This document shows, piece by piece, positions 46,320-58,314 of a DNA stretch of 64,000 nucleotides; the stretch's first letter is position 1, and every line of letters starts with the position of its first letter. Made by a program: the position numbers and the translations under genes. Source of the DNA: Salvelinus alpinus (Eukaryota > Chordata > Actinopteri > Salmoniformes > Salmonidae); assembly GCF_045679555.1 (NCBI RefSeq), contig NC_092100.1, forward strand, positions 34,163,106-34,227,105, given 5' to 3'. Below the pieces are notes generated by a model that made no database searches, was not told where the DNA came from, and was given only the letters and a program-made list of their open reading frames with translations.

Positions 46320-47665
46320 CCTGCTCCTCAGTCATGGTTGCTAATATATGCATATTATTATTAGTATTGGATAGAAAACACTCTGAAGTTTCTAAAACTG
46401 TTTGAATTATGTCTGTGAGTATAACATAACTCATATGGCAGGCAAAAACCTGAGAAAAAATCCAAACAGGAAGTGGAAATTATTAGGCTGGTCGATTTTC
46501 AACCAAGATCCCATTGAAATCACAGCGAGATATGAATGGATATGAAACGGCTTCCACTAGATGTCAACAGTCTGTAGAATTTTGTCTGATGCCTCTACTG
46601 TGAAGGGGGGCCGAATGAGAGAGGAATTAGTCAGGTCTGCCATGACCTGACCATGCTTTCACCATGCGCATTCACATAAGAGGGAGCTCTGTTCCATCGC
46701 TCATCTGAAGTCAATGTAATTCTCCGGTTGCAACGTTATTCAAGATTTATGTTAACAACATTCTAAAGATTGATTCAATACATCGTTTGACATGTTTCTA
46801 CTGGCTGTTACTGAACTTTTGGACATTTCGTCAGCTTTTTGGGAACGCGCTTCGTGACTTTGGAATTGTTTACCAAACGCGCTAACGAAAGTAGCTATTT
46901 GGACATAAATAACGGACATTATCGAACAAATCAAGCATTTATTGTGGACCTGGGATTCCTGGGAGTGCATTCTGATGAAGATAATCAAAGGTAAGGGAAC
47001 ATTTATCATGTAATTTCTGGTTTCTGTTGACTCCAACATGGCGGCTAATTTGACTATTGTTCTGAGCGCCGTCTCAGATTATTGCATGGTTTGCTTTTTC
47101 CGTAAAGTTTTTTTGAAATCTGACACAGCGGTTGCATTAAGGAGAGGTATATCTATAATTCCATGTGTATAACTTGTATTATCATCTACATTTATGATGA
47201 GTATTTCTGTTGAATCGATGTGGCTCTCTGCAAAATCACTGGATGTTTTTGGAACTAGTGAATGTAACGTGCCAATGTAAACTCAGATTTTTTATATAAA
47301 TATGAACTTTATCAAACAAAACATACATGTATTGTGTAACATGAGTGTCCTATGAGTGTCATCTGATGAAGATCATCAAAGGTTAGTCAATTTTATCTCT
47401 ATTTGTGCTTTTTGTGACTCCTTTCTTTGGCTGGAAAAATGGCTATGCTTATTGTGGTTTGGTGTGACCTAACATAATCGTTTGTGGTGCTATTTGAAAT
47501 CGGACACTTTGGTGGGATTAACAACAAGATTACCTTTAAAATGGTATAAGACACATGAATGTCTGAGGAATTTTAATTATGAGATTTCTGTTTTTTGAAT
47601 TTGGCGCCCTGCACTTTCACTGGCTGTTGTCATATCGATCCCGTTACCGGGATTGCAGCCCTAAG
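46320..47665. repeat. Abundant ~1.35 kb dispersed repeat, non-coding
   Basis: Matches a repeat I recall from many salmonid loci, from CCTGCTCCTCAGTCATGGTT at the left to CCCGTTACCGGGATTGCAGC at the right. No ORF. A ~50-bp segment around TGATGAAGATAATCAAAGGT (46975-46995) occurs again near 47360-47385, so the unit has an internal duplication. The family is unknown to me. Confidence 0.55.
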
Positions 47666-48747
47666 AATTAAAGTCTACAAACGCCCTACATTTATTCACT
47701 CTGTGATAGTGTTGGATCCTAAATGCTACTTTTATTGTTCTCCTGTAAATGGTTCAGTGCCTATAATTTAGGCTGTGTGTAGAATGGGGATTAAAGGAAA
47801 TTACCACTACTAGATTATGCTGATAAGGAAAACAGCATACAGTTTTGGCCTGTGTATTCATTTGCCTATAACTAATCAGAATTCCATTATGTTTACATAA
47901 AAAAGAAAATACTTCAAAATGAGAAGATCCTGCCATGGAAAAGACGACTGGGCGGACATAAAGTGTAAAGGAGGTGAAATAACTCACACCATGCAGCAGG
48001 ACACCTTTAGCCGCGGAGTCTTTGTATTGCAGGTTTGATAGTTATATTTTCAATAATGAATGGTTAGCTGTTATGTGACAATTAGATCAAAAACAATATT
48101 TTATTTGTTGGTGTAGATGGCCAAGGAAGTTGCACAGAACTTCCCTAACAACCCCTCCCAAATGGATATAGAACCTTCACAAAAACACATGGAGCAACTG
48201 TGAAAAGAAATGGCTGAGGATATACTAAAAATGCCTGGTATGTAATGAAATTTAATTCAAAGTAAATGTAAATTCTTTATTTTTATGTAGTTCATGCCTA
48301 TGATTTCAGAATTCAACAAAGCCAACAACTGCTCCATATGTGCCACTGATAAAGAACCTGGCTGTTGCCCAAAGACTGACTGGGTTAGTAACTTTATTTA
48401 ACATGTTTATAATCTTTTGACAACAGTGACGGCGTGTAAGACAATTTATGATATAACACAATGGATGGCTAATTTGTCATACTGCATTGACATGTGATAT
48501 ATTTTATAACGTGTTATGCTTTGTTCTGTTTTAGATTGAATGTTTTGCATGCCAACGGTGGTTCCATGTGCTGTACCTAGGGATGAATACAAAAGAGTTC
48601 AACAGAGTGAAGAACACAAACTGGAAGTGCTGTCTTTGTTGTTTAAAATGTATGCTATACCCCATCCACACTGAAGAGGCTCTGAAATGTACATCAACCA
48701 GGGATAAAGAGAAATTTAACACTGTGAAATGTTTTGTACTTATTTGA

Positions 48748-49143
48748 AGTAAAGTGTCTGTTGACATTTTGGAAAAGATTAAAGGTCTACAATTTCTGTT
48801 TCATTTGTCAATATTCAATTTTAATTCATTGATTATCTGGCCACCATTATTGTGGTTACATGTTCAGTATATGTATTGCCCAGAAAACCCACTATAGCCT
48901 ACCTTACTGGCTATGCAGTTCACTCTCCATCCCTGCTTTGGATAATGAATAGCATGACTCTCGTACTTTGCCCTTTTCCTTTATGGTTGATATTAACGAT
49001 GAAGGGAGATATTCACTTTCTCTCTTCTATTGTGTACCGCTGTTAAATACTGTGGCAAAATAAAGACTTAAGGAAAGGGAAAATAAGTACTCAGAACTAC
49101 CAATTTATTACAGCTAAACATTAAAGAAAAAGGTATGTAGAGT
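48748..49143. other. No gene seen
   Basis: Flank downstream of the PHD-like exon. AATAAA at ~49058 could be its old polyadenylation signal. Confidence 0.35.
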
Positions 49144-49736
49144 GTACATTCTGAACCTTGTTTGAGGTCAGTAGGTGTAATGCCCGGGGTGTAGTGGAGG
49201 AAGGAGTCAGACGCAGGAGACAGAGAGTTCAGAGTAGCGTAACTTTTAATCACACAGAGGTGAACACGACGCCACTCCAACCAAATGCCCCAACACACAA
49301 AGGGAACAAAATAATCCGAAAAGACAACGTACACGAACCCTTACACACAGGCATGTACAAACTGTACACAAAACAATCCCGCACACCCAGCAGGCAGGGC
49401 TGCTGGGTAATAAAGCCCCACTAATCACCCTAACCACAAACAGGTGTAACCAATAAACAAATAAGGAGGGGGAGGAAAAAGTCAGTGGCAGCTAGTAGGC
49501 CGGTGACGACGACCGCCGAGCGCCACCCGAACAGGAAGGGGAGCCACCTTCGGTAGGAGTCGTGACAGTAGGTCACATAACCAAGGAGCTATTGAAATGT
49601 AAAATGTTGAAAAATTAATGTAAAATCACCTGAGATGAAAAGGGTCAAACAAAAGGGTGTGCAATATAGAATGGTAGTCAGTGCACATTCTCAACCTTGG
49701 TTGAGGTCACATGACCAAGGAGCTATTGAAATTTGA
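49144..49736. repeat. Local duplication (~80 bp) split by an LTR insertion
   Basis: GTACATTCTGAACCTTGTTTGAGGTCA... (49145 onward, continuing after the LTR as ...GGTCACATAACCAAGGAGCT at 49571-49605) is repeated at 49683-49736 as GCACATTCTCAACCTTGGTT... with ~10% differences. The LTR landed in the left copy after the duplication. Confidence 0.75.
49176..49567 (-). mobile_element. Solo LTR (Gypsy-type fossil, family C)
   Basis: The 392-bp unit has a perfect 5-bp duplication GTAGG at 49171-49175 and 49568-49572. On the minus strand it begins TGTCACGACTCCTACC and ends GGGCATTACA. A TTAAAA-type signal precedes a stretch rich in CTCTG near its end. It matches a recalled salmonid Ty3/Gypsy LTR. No internal region is present. 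The clean duplication suggests moderate to young age. Confidence 0.8.
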
Positions 49737-49950
49737 ATGTAAAAAAAGTCTGCACCCAATACAGCTAGCCTTCAACATATTCTTATAGCCTACATATTCT
49801 TACCTCTTTGTTGATTGATATCCATCGAATTGTGTTCATTTTCTGTTTTAGAAAGATTTGCACAAATATGAAATGATAGATGGTATCATCATAAAACAAT
49901 ATCAATTTAGATCATACAAGGGACAAAACTTACCTTAAATTGAGGATATC

Positions 49951-50819
49951 TTTTGTCAGTGGTTGCTTGTTGCTTGTTGAGGGAACTTTATGCACTTGGC
50001 CAGATGATTCTGCATCTTTGTTGCATTCTTCACATATGATTTGGCACAGTATTTGCAAATGTGCACAGCTTTTCCTTCTATATTAGCTGCAGTGAAATGT
50101 CTCCACACATCATATTGCATTGCATTTTCCTGGAAAGATTTTTTTTTTTAACAAAACAAATACAATTCCATGTACAGATAAATAGTTAAGCATTTAGATT
50201 AAACAACTCCTTTGTAAAATAAATGTTTTAAAATGAAACATGTATGGAAACAGGTGAATTAACACTCCTCAGTTAGCAGGCTCAAGCAAGCTAAAACCCA
50301 CATGGTAGCAAAAACTAACTAGCAGAAATGAACAAGTTAGAAAATGATTTAAACACACTTTGCTGTAGGCTACTATTTACTAGTTAACAAAAAATAATGT
50401 ATTTCAAATCAAATATATTCCCCCCACCCAGTATTGTAATCAAAACTTACCAGAAAGCATGTAGTCCTTGGCTCAGACAGTATAGTAGTGTGGGCTCAAT
50501 AGCATCTCATTAATGTGCAAGATCTTGAGAATCAGCTGTACATGTGATGGAAGAGTGCACTGCACATGTGAAGGGATAATGTACTGTACTGTACATGCAG
50601 AGGGTTGCAATTCCATTGAATTGGGGAAAGTTTAACCAAAATATGCCACAAGACCTAGAATTGCCTTGTGTATCCCGCAAAAAAGGGTAACTGTTATAAG
50701 CTAACTTTTTTGATGATTTTAAGCAAAATTCCCCAAATTCCATGGCTTAACTTCCCATGGAAAAGTTCCTGAAAAATTCCTGAAATTTACCGCAACATTT
50801 CCGACCCTTTGCAACCCTA
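49951..50819 (-). mobile_element. hAT relic, 5' part only (second copy)
   Basis: Homologous to the element in the TRIM intron. It carries the BED zinc finger region (50100-49960) and the full 5' flank with the terminal repeat CTAGGGTTGCAAAGGGTCGG at the 50820 end. Homology stops at 49951 in the middle of the N-terminal coding region. It shows the terminal sequence that the intron copy lacks. Confidence 0.8.
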
Positions 50820-50879
50820 GATGTAGCCATTATTTACCATTTCGCATCTAGGGTTACTATACGTAACTTTAACCCATTT

Positions 50880-52300
50880 TATAAGAGATTCTCCAAAATT
50901 GAAATATTACAGGCATTTATATATAACTTCCAGTCGTACTTTATCAAAAGCCTTTTCAAAGACAGCTATGAAAATCAGGCCTGGTTTCCCAGACATTTCA
51001 TAGTGTTCTATTGTTTCCAGTACTTGTCTTATATACTCTCCAATGTATCGTCCATGTAAAAAAAACTGTCTGATTAGGAGGAATAATATCTGACAAAATC
51101 TTTTTAATTCTATGCGCTAAGTATTTGTCTAGAATTTATCCATCACAACACTGAAGTGTAAGAGGCCTCCAATTTTTTTAATGGACTGGATCTTTATATA
51201 TATACCACTTGGATCCTGTTTCAGTAATAATGAAATCAGACCTTCTTGTTGAGTGTCCGATAATCTACCATTTATATAGGAGTGGTTAAAACATGCTAAT
51301 AACGGTTCTCTGAGTACAGTATATCAAAAAAAGTTTGGTATACCTCCACTGGTATGTCATCCAGTCCTGGAGTTTTGCATCATGAAGTTCCTCCTCTGTA
51401 ATTTGGCCTTCACATGAGTCTTTCTGTACAGATGTTAATTTTACATTATTAATACGGGGGGAAAAATTATACAATTAGCTTCGGTTAGTGGAGATGGAGG
51501 AGACTGACACAAAAACATATGCTTAAAGTACTTTACTTCCTCTTTCAAAATATTGTTCGGTGAATCATGAGTGACTCCATCATTTGTAACAAATTTCTGT
51601 AAAAAAATGTTGGTAGCATTTCTATGTTGAAGATTGAAAAATAATTTGGTGCATTTCCCCCCATATTCCAACCAGTTCGCTTTATTTTTTTATAATATAT
51701 TACACTGGATCTTTCTTGAATAAGTTCCTCCATTTATTTTTGTTTTTCCTCTAACTTACTCTGAGCCTCTATGGTACAGTTTTTATTGCTATCTATCTGT
51801 ACTGTTAGTCCTTCAATTTCCTTTGTTAATATGGACTCGACCTAAATTGCTTTTGTTTTATAGATGAGTACTGAATTGCATGGCCTCTAAAGGCACATTT
51901 AAAAGTGGCCCATACAATAAGGGGATCTGCTATGTTATGTCGGAAAAAGTCAGTCATAAATTCTTCTGTCCTAGTTAAAAACAAGTTATCATCCACTAGG
52001 CTTTGATAAAATGTCCAATATCCTCACCTACGTGTAAATTCTGTAAGAGTAATATATATGCTAAATATGTGATGGTCCAACCGCATTCTGTCCCCTATCA
52101 ACACTTTTTAAACTTTTGGTGTCAGAGAGAATGACATAAGAAAGTAATCAAGACGACTAGCTTGATTAAGCCTCCGCCATGTATATCTAACTAGGTCAGG
52201 GTATTTAAGCCTCCATATATACACTAATTCCAATATATCAATGACATTCATGATTTCCTTAAGTGCCTGAGGGTGATACTGTAGCAATGCTTAGTCTAAT
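50880..52300 (-). mobile_element. L1-like LINE ORF2 remnant
   Basis: On the minus strand pieces of an L1-type ORF2 read in order: an endonuclease-end region near 52050-52300, then MEELIQERSSVIYYKKIKRT (51733) and GGKCTKLFFNLQHRNATNIF (51670), the conserved block before the RT. LQDWMTYQWRY (~51380) and FIAVFEKAFDK (~50960, RT motif A) follow. Frames are broken repeatedly. The 3' end is replaced by the hAT relic side. This is a different clade from the other LINEs here. Confidence 0.7.
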
Positions 52301-53815
52301 ACAGTGACAACTAAAAGATATCAAAAAAGATTTAGTCCAGTCAACGTAACCTAAATAGGATGTGAAAGTCTATGGTTCTATTTCTGTGTGCGTGTGCATG
52401 TGTGTGTGCATGCAAGTAGAAAAAACATGTTGACTCACCCTACTTGTACAGAAACGCCAATGCCACCTTCCTCTTTTTTGTGTTGACAAAAAAGTCTATA
52501 CTCTGTCATATAGTACACCCTTTTATTTTTTATTGTCTTATAGGCTACCTGGCTAAAATGCTTGCTTGCTAGCATAACTTCCTTTCATGAGCAACGTTAG
52601 CAATTAGCCAGCTAGTTAACATTAGCCGACTACATCTAGCTACATATGGAACTTCCATCGTCTCAGTCCAGGGGCATGTGTATGAATTTATGGTTGGATC
52701 AGAATTGCGGTTATAATCATTGGCCAGTACGGAGAATTAAGTAAAACCACAAGTCCAAATCCCTATCTCCATCTATGGCTAATTGAGGAATGGGACCATT
52801 TTTGCTAGCTAGCCACCGGACGGAAACAACACAACGAGATGCAACAATTCAGGTTGTTTCTGTCAATGATGTATTTCTCTTGAAGCGATGTGATAGGAGT
52901 CAAGCTAAATCCAAACCAAAAACGCCTTTTCAACGTTGGAAATATACGTATTTTAAACACCGGGAAAATACGTATTTTCACCTTTCATTCAAAACCGAAA
53001 TTGAACCAAACTTCAATGTCTGGAAAATACATGTTTTAGACATCTTTTCAACGTCATTTTGCTTACTGGGACTATTCTAGTTTTGCAGGGAGCAGCTATG
53101 TTTTGGTCTCCTCTAGAGCAGCAGAACGGCCAGGATCGGCCTGCAGGCTAGTTTTAGTGATATGTTAGTTTTAGCCACAGGCTGCTGCAGGGCTGTAGCT
53201 GGACGCATCTCCCATCCTCACCTGATTCAGAATATATCATTTTCATAGTCATGGCATGCTTGGTTCAATACAATAGCTATGGCGAGAGAACCAAATATCC
53301 AGTATAAAACTAGTTTTGCCCCGGTCTCAAACCGCACACCTGAGAGCAGCTCGGGGTCCTGAGGAAAAGGCTATAAGGACACACAAGCCTGACGCCCAAA
53401 CTATTTCATTTCAGAATGTATCAAAATTAGGTTAGGGTTTGGGTAGTCTCGTGTTGCCATACCTCCAAAATCACAATGTTGTCAGGCCTGGTTCGCAACG
53501 AGGTAAGGGTTAGGTTAAGGTAATGGTCTGCGTTAGGTAATGGTCTGCGTCTAAGCGTCAGCTGTTTCCTTATAGTTTCTCCCCGGCTCTCTCCTTCGTG
53601 GTCCTGAAGTTTTGCAGGAAAGCATAGTATGGAGGAATGCAGCATCATTATCCAACTTCCACCTCCCTGATCCTAGGTTTCCACTAGTTACCATAGCCAC
53701 AAAGTCATCATTGGCTATCATAAAAATTAATCACATCAAAAATGTGATTTTTTATCATAATTAAAGGTAAGGGTTAGACATAAGGTTAGCAGTGTGAAAA
53801 TCACAATTTCAAAAG
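52301..53815. other. No gene seen
   Basis: Includes a GTGTGCGTGTGCATG tract near 52388-52415 and GGTTAGG/GGTAATGG repeats near 53430-53540 and 53765. No coding region was recognised. Confidence 0.4.
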
Positions 53816-53816
53816 A

Positions 53817-55330
53817 TAAATTGTCTTCATCTTCTATGAGGTTTAACGGCGGTTGGCATCCAATTTGTTGCATTACCGCCACCTACTAGACTGGAGTACA
53901 ACTCCCTTATATTTTGCTTGAAAAAATAATACAAATGTACTAAATAAATACCCTACCATCTAACACTACACTCACTAATTTCAAAATGATATACAAAAAA
54001 TGAACACCATCCTACTCCACTAATTAAATGTATTTATTACTACCTCATGCCATCATCCTGAAAGGATGGGACATCACCACTTAACACACCCTGTAACTCT
54101 TCTGATATCAAGTCTCGCACACCCAAATACCTCTCTGCATCTGCCACCACAACCTCAATTTTCGGAGACTTCTGATCCATCCCTGCAGTACAATTGATAA
54201 CCATTGCTTTAAATGCTAAAAATCCAATCTTACTAAAACTTATTTCACTTTTTGGCCTATCCCTCTGTACTGGTATATCTCTACTACTCCTCCCCCTTAA
54301 CCCATCTTCCTCTACTTTCTTCACTGCCTCAGCATATGGCAACTTCTGCACTACTCTAACCCTGGAAAACTCAACCTGCCTCTCTCGCACGGGCCATTTC
54401 TGATCCCCAGCTCCATGGGCACCCCTACAATTAACACATTCCACTACTTTCCTCAATACTAAACATCCCTTTGTCTCATGCCCTTCTGCACATTTCTCAC
54501 ACCTTGGACCCTCCCTCTTACACACTGCTGCCACATGCCCATAAGCTTGACACCTGTAACATCGTAATGTATTCGACACATACGCTCGTACAGGATAACT
54601 TATATATTCTAACTTCACTTTGTCAGGCAAAGACTCAACTTCAAAACTCAAAAGAACAGACAATGACTCTTCTGTTTCAAGACTCTCGCCACCCTGTCTG
54701 TGTCGCATCAATTGACGAGCATCACATACACCGGGAATCTTTGCCCTCAGCTGGTCAACTTTTATATCTACTGCTATCCCAGTTATCACTTTTCTTGAGA
54801 ACAAAACAATTAACTTTTCTTGCCCCCATTAGTTTTACTTCGAGCGCATTCTTCCTGTGCCCAACAGAAACACACACAATTATCACTAGACCACTTCTGG
54901 TTACCCTCACCGATTCCACATGAGTAAGACTCTTTTTTCACCCACTGTGAAACCACAAATGGATCAGCCATAAGGCAAGAGTCCACTTTTTCCATAAACC
55001 TCACTCCTACTGTCACAGACTCTTCTTTATCCTGATCCTCGGTGCATACTTCACCCTCATTCACTTCCATTTCTCCTCCTGTCTTTAGCTCCCTCTGCTT
55101 ACACTTTCTTCCCTTCTTCTTTAACAAACCATCTCCCTTTTTTCCACCATTCTTATCTGACTCAAGCTCACCCTCTTCTTCCCTCTCTCTCTTAGACCTT
55201 CTTCCCTCTCTCTTATATCTTCTCTCCCTCTTCATTTCCCTCCATTCCTCCTCCGTTTTCAATGTATACGTCTCCTCATGATAATACTGCACTACTCCTG
55301 ACCACCATCTCCTTCCCGCCGTCTCCTGGG
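53817..55330 (-). mobile_element. Internally deleted LINE: zinc-knuckle ORF1 joined to 3' end
   Basis: On the minus strand ORF1 spans about 55292-54040 in two frames. The N-terminal half is Lys/Glu-rich (RERRYKREGRRSKREREEEG). The C-terminal half has CCHC-type knuckles CYRCQAYGHVAAVC and CEKCAEGHETKGC and a third near CVNCRGAHGAG. These Gag-like ORF1 proteins coat LINE RNA. Directly after ORF1 comes a 3'-end-like sequence (GTAGGTGGCGGTAATGCAAC, CCAACCGCCGTTAAACC), so ORF2 is missing. A frame change near 54805 breaks ORF1. I/Nimb-type LINE is my best guess. Confidence 0.65.
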
Positions 55331-55808
55331 CGGTGTTGCCAACTCCTCAGTAAGGAAAGTAGCTATTGGCTGTCCCAAAAGTCGCTAAATGACGCCATCA
55401 CCTAATTTGCATAATCGGCCATATGCATGTAATTGTGATGGACGCTGTAGGAGAGAGGAATAACGTCGTGGGAGAGACAAAAATAGAGTAAAAAACACCC
55501 TAAATATGTTTAGAACTACAAATGAACTTCTGTCGATTCTTGTTTTTTTTAATGTCACAATTCCAACCCTCCTCCTTTATCCGGGCTTAGGACCGTCAAA
55601 AGTGACCCAAAAGAGACACTCTGGCGGAGTTACTTAGTTTTTAAAATTATTTTTACATTTTATTTTATTGTTTTTTAGTTTAGTTTTCTTAATTTGGTTT
55701 GGTTTTTAACCTTATGGTCCACTTAGGAGCCCACAACAAGTCACAGTAAAACATGAACATTTTTAACCATAACATTTAAAAACAAAAATTGTATACAATC
55801 TACATTAT
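55331..55808. other. Unassigned; possible dispersed repeat
   Basis: GTTGCCAACTCCTCAGTAAG and GTCGCTAAATGACGCCATCA resemble a recurring salmonid sequence. No ORF and no terminal repeats that I can show. Confidence 0.3.
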
Positions 55809-58314
55809 TATTTTTTTTATTTTTTTTTATTTTCACCTTTATTTAACCAGGTAGGCAAGTTGAGAACACATTCTCATTTACAATTGCGACCTGGCCAAGA
55901 TAAAGCAAAGCAGTTCGACACGTACAACAACACAGAGTTACACATGGAGTAAAACAAACATATACAGTAGAAGAATAAGTCTATATACAATGTGAGCAAG
56001 TGAAGTGAGATAAGGGAGGTGAAGGCAAAAAAAAAGCCATGGTGGCGAAGTAAATACAATATAGCAAGTAAAACACTGGAATGGTTGATTTGCAGTGGAA
56101 GAATGTGCAAAGTAGAGATAGAAATAATGGGGTGCAAAGGAGCAAAATAAATAAATACAGTAGGGAAAGAGGTAGTTGTTTGGGCTAAATTATAGATGGG
56201 CTATGTACAGGTGCAGTAATCTATGAGCTGCTCTGACAGCTGGTGCTTAAAGCTAGTGGGGGAGATAAGTGTTTCCAGTTTCAGAGATTTTTGTAGTTCG
56301 TTCCAGTCATTGGCAGCAGAGAACTGGAAGGAGAGGCGGCCAAAGGAAGAGTTGGTTTTGGGGGTGACCAGAGAGATATACCTGCTGGAGCGCGTGCTAC
56401 AGGTGGGTGCTGCTATGGTGACCAGCGAGCTGAGATAAGGGGGGACTTTACCTAGCAGGGTCTTGTAGATGACCTGGAGCCAGTGGGTTTGGCGACGAGT
56501 ATGAAGCGAGAGCCAGCCAACGAGAGTGTACAGGTCGCAGTGGTGGGTAGTATATGGGGCTTTGGTGACAAAACGGATGGCACTGTGATAGACTGCATCC
56601 AATTTATTGAGTAGGGTATTGGAGGCTATTTTGTAAATGACATCACCGAAGTCGAGGATTGGTAGGATGGTCAGTTTTACAAGGGTATGTTTGGCAGCAT
56701 GAGTGAAGGATGCTTTGTTGCGGAATAGGAAGCCAATTCTAGATTTAACTTTGGATTGGAGATGTTTGATGTGAGTCTGGAAGGAGAGTTTACAGTCTAA
56801 CCAGACACCTAGGTATTTGTAGTTGTCCACATATTCTAAGTCAGAGCCGTCCAGAGTAGTGATGTTGGACAGGCGGGCAGGTGCAGGCAGCGATCGGTTG
56901 AAGAGCATGCATTTAGTTTTACTTGTATTTAAGAGCAATTGGAGGCCACGGAAGGAGAGTTGTATGGCATTGAAGCTCGCCTGAAGGGTAGTTAATACAG
57001 TGTCCAAAGAAGGGCCAGAAGTATACAGAATGGTGTCGTCTGCGTAGAGGTGGATCAGAGACTCACCAGCAGCAAGAGCGACATCATTGATGTATACAGA
57101 GAAGAGAGTCGGTCCAAGAATTGAACCCTGTGGCACCGCCATAGAGACTGCCAGAGGCCCGGACAACAGACCCTCCGATTTGACACACTGAACTCTATCA
57201 GAGAAGTAGTTGGTGAACCAGGCGAGGCATTCATTTGAGAAACCAAGGCTGTCGAGTCTGCCGATGAGGATGTGGTGATTGACAGAGTCGAAAGCCTTGG
57301 CCAGGTCAATGAATACGGCTGCACAGTATTGTTTCTTATCGATGGCGGTTAAGATATCATTTAGGACCTTGAGCGTGGCTGAGGTGCACCCATGACCAGC
57401 TCTGAAACCAGATTGCATAGCGGAGAAGGTATGGTGGGATTCGAAATGGTCGGTAATCTGTTCGTTGACTTGGCTTTCGAAGACCTTAGAAAGGCAGGGT
57501 AGGATAGATATAGGTCTGTAGCAGCTGGGGTCAAGAGTGTCCCCCCCTTTGAAGAGGGGGATGACCGCAGCTGCTTTCCAATCTTTGGGAATCTCAGACG
57601 ACACGAAAGAGAGGTTGAACAGGCTAGTAATAGGGGTGGCAACAATTTCAGCAGATCATTTTAGAAAGAAAGGGTCCAGATTATCTAGCCCGGCTGATTT
57701 GTAGGGGTCCAGATTTTGCAGCTCTTTCAGAACATCAGCTGACTGGATTTGGGAGAAGGAGAAATTGGGAAGGTTTGGGCGAGTAGCTGTGGGGGGTGCA
57801 GTGCTGTTGACCGGGGTAGGGGTAGCCAGGTGGAAAGCATGGCCAGCCGTAGAAAAATGCTTATTGAAATTCTCAATTATAGTGGATTTATCGGTGGTGA
57901 CAGTGTTTCCTATATTCAGTGCAGTGGGCAGCTGGGAGGAGATGTTCTTATTCTCCATAGAATTTACAGTGTCCCAGAACCTTTTTGAGTTTGTGTTGCA
58001 GGAAGCAAATTTCTGCTTGAAAAAGCTAGCCTTGGCTTTTCTAACTGCCTGTGTATATTGGTTTCTAGCTTCCCTGAAAAGTTGCATATCACGGGGGCTG
58101 TTCGATGCTAATGCAGAACGCCATAGGATGTTTTTGTGTTGGTTAAGGGCAGTCAGGTCTGGAGAGAACCAAGGGCTATATCTGTTCCTGGTTCTACATT
58201 TCTTGAATGGGGCATGCTTATTTAAGATGGTGAGGAAGGCATTTAAAAAAAATAACCAGGCATCCTCTACTGACGGGATGAGGGTGGTCATCCAACTTCC
58301 GGCGCCGAAAAGAG

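Noticed and set aside
54471-55281. Plus-strand ORFs at 54471-54923 and 55042-55281
   Set aside because: They are antisense to the zinc-knuckle ORF1 remnant and its Lys/Glu-rich N-terminus.
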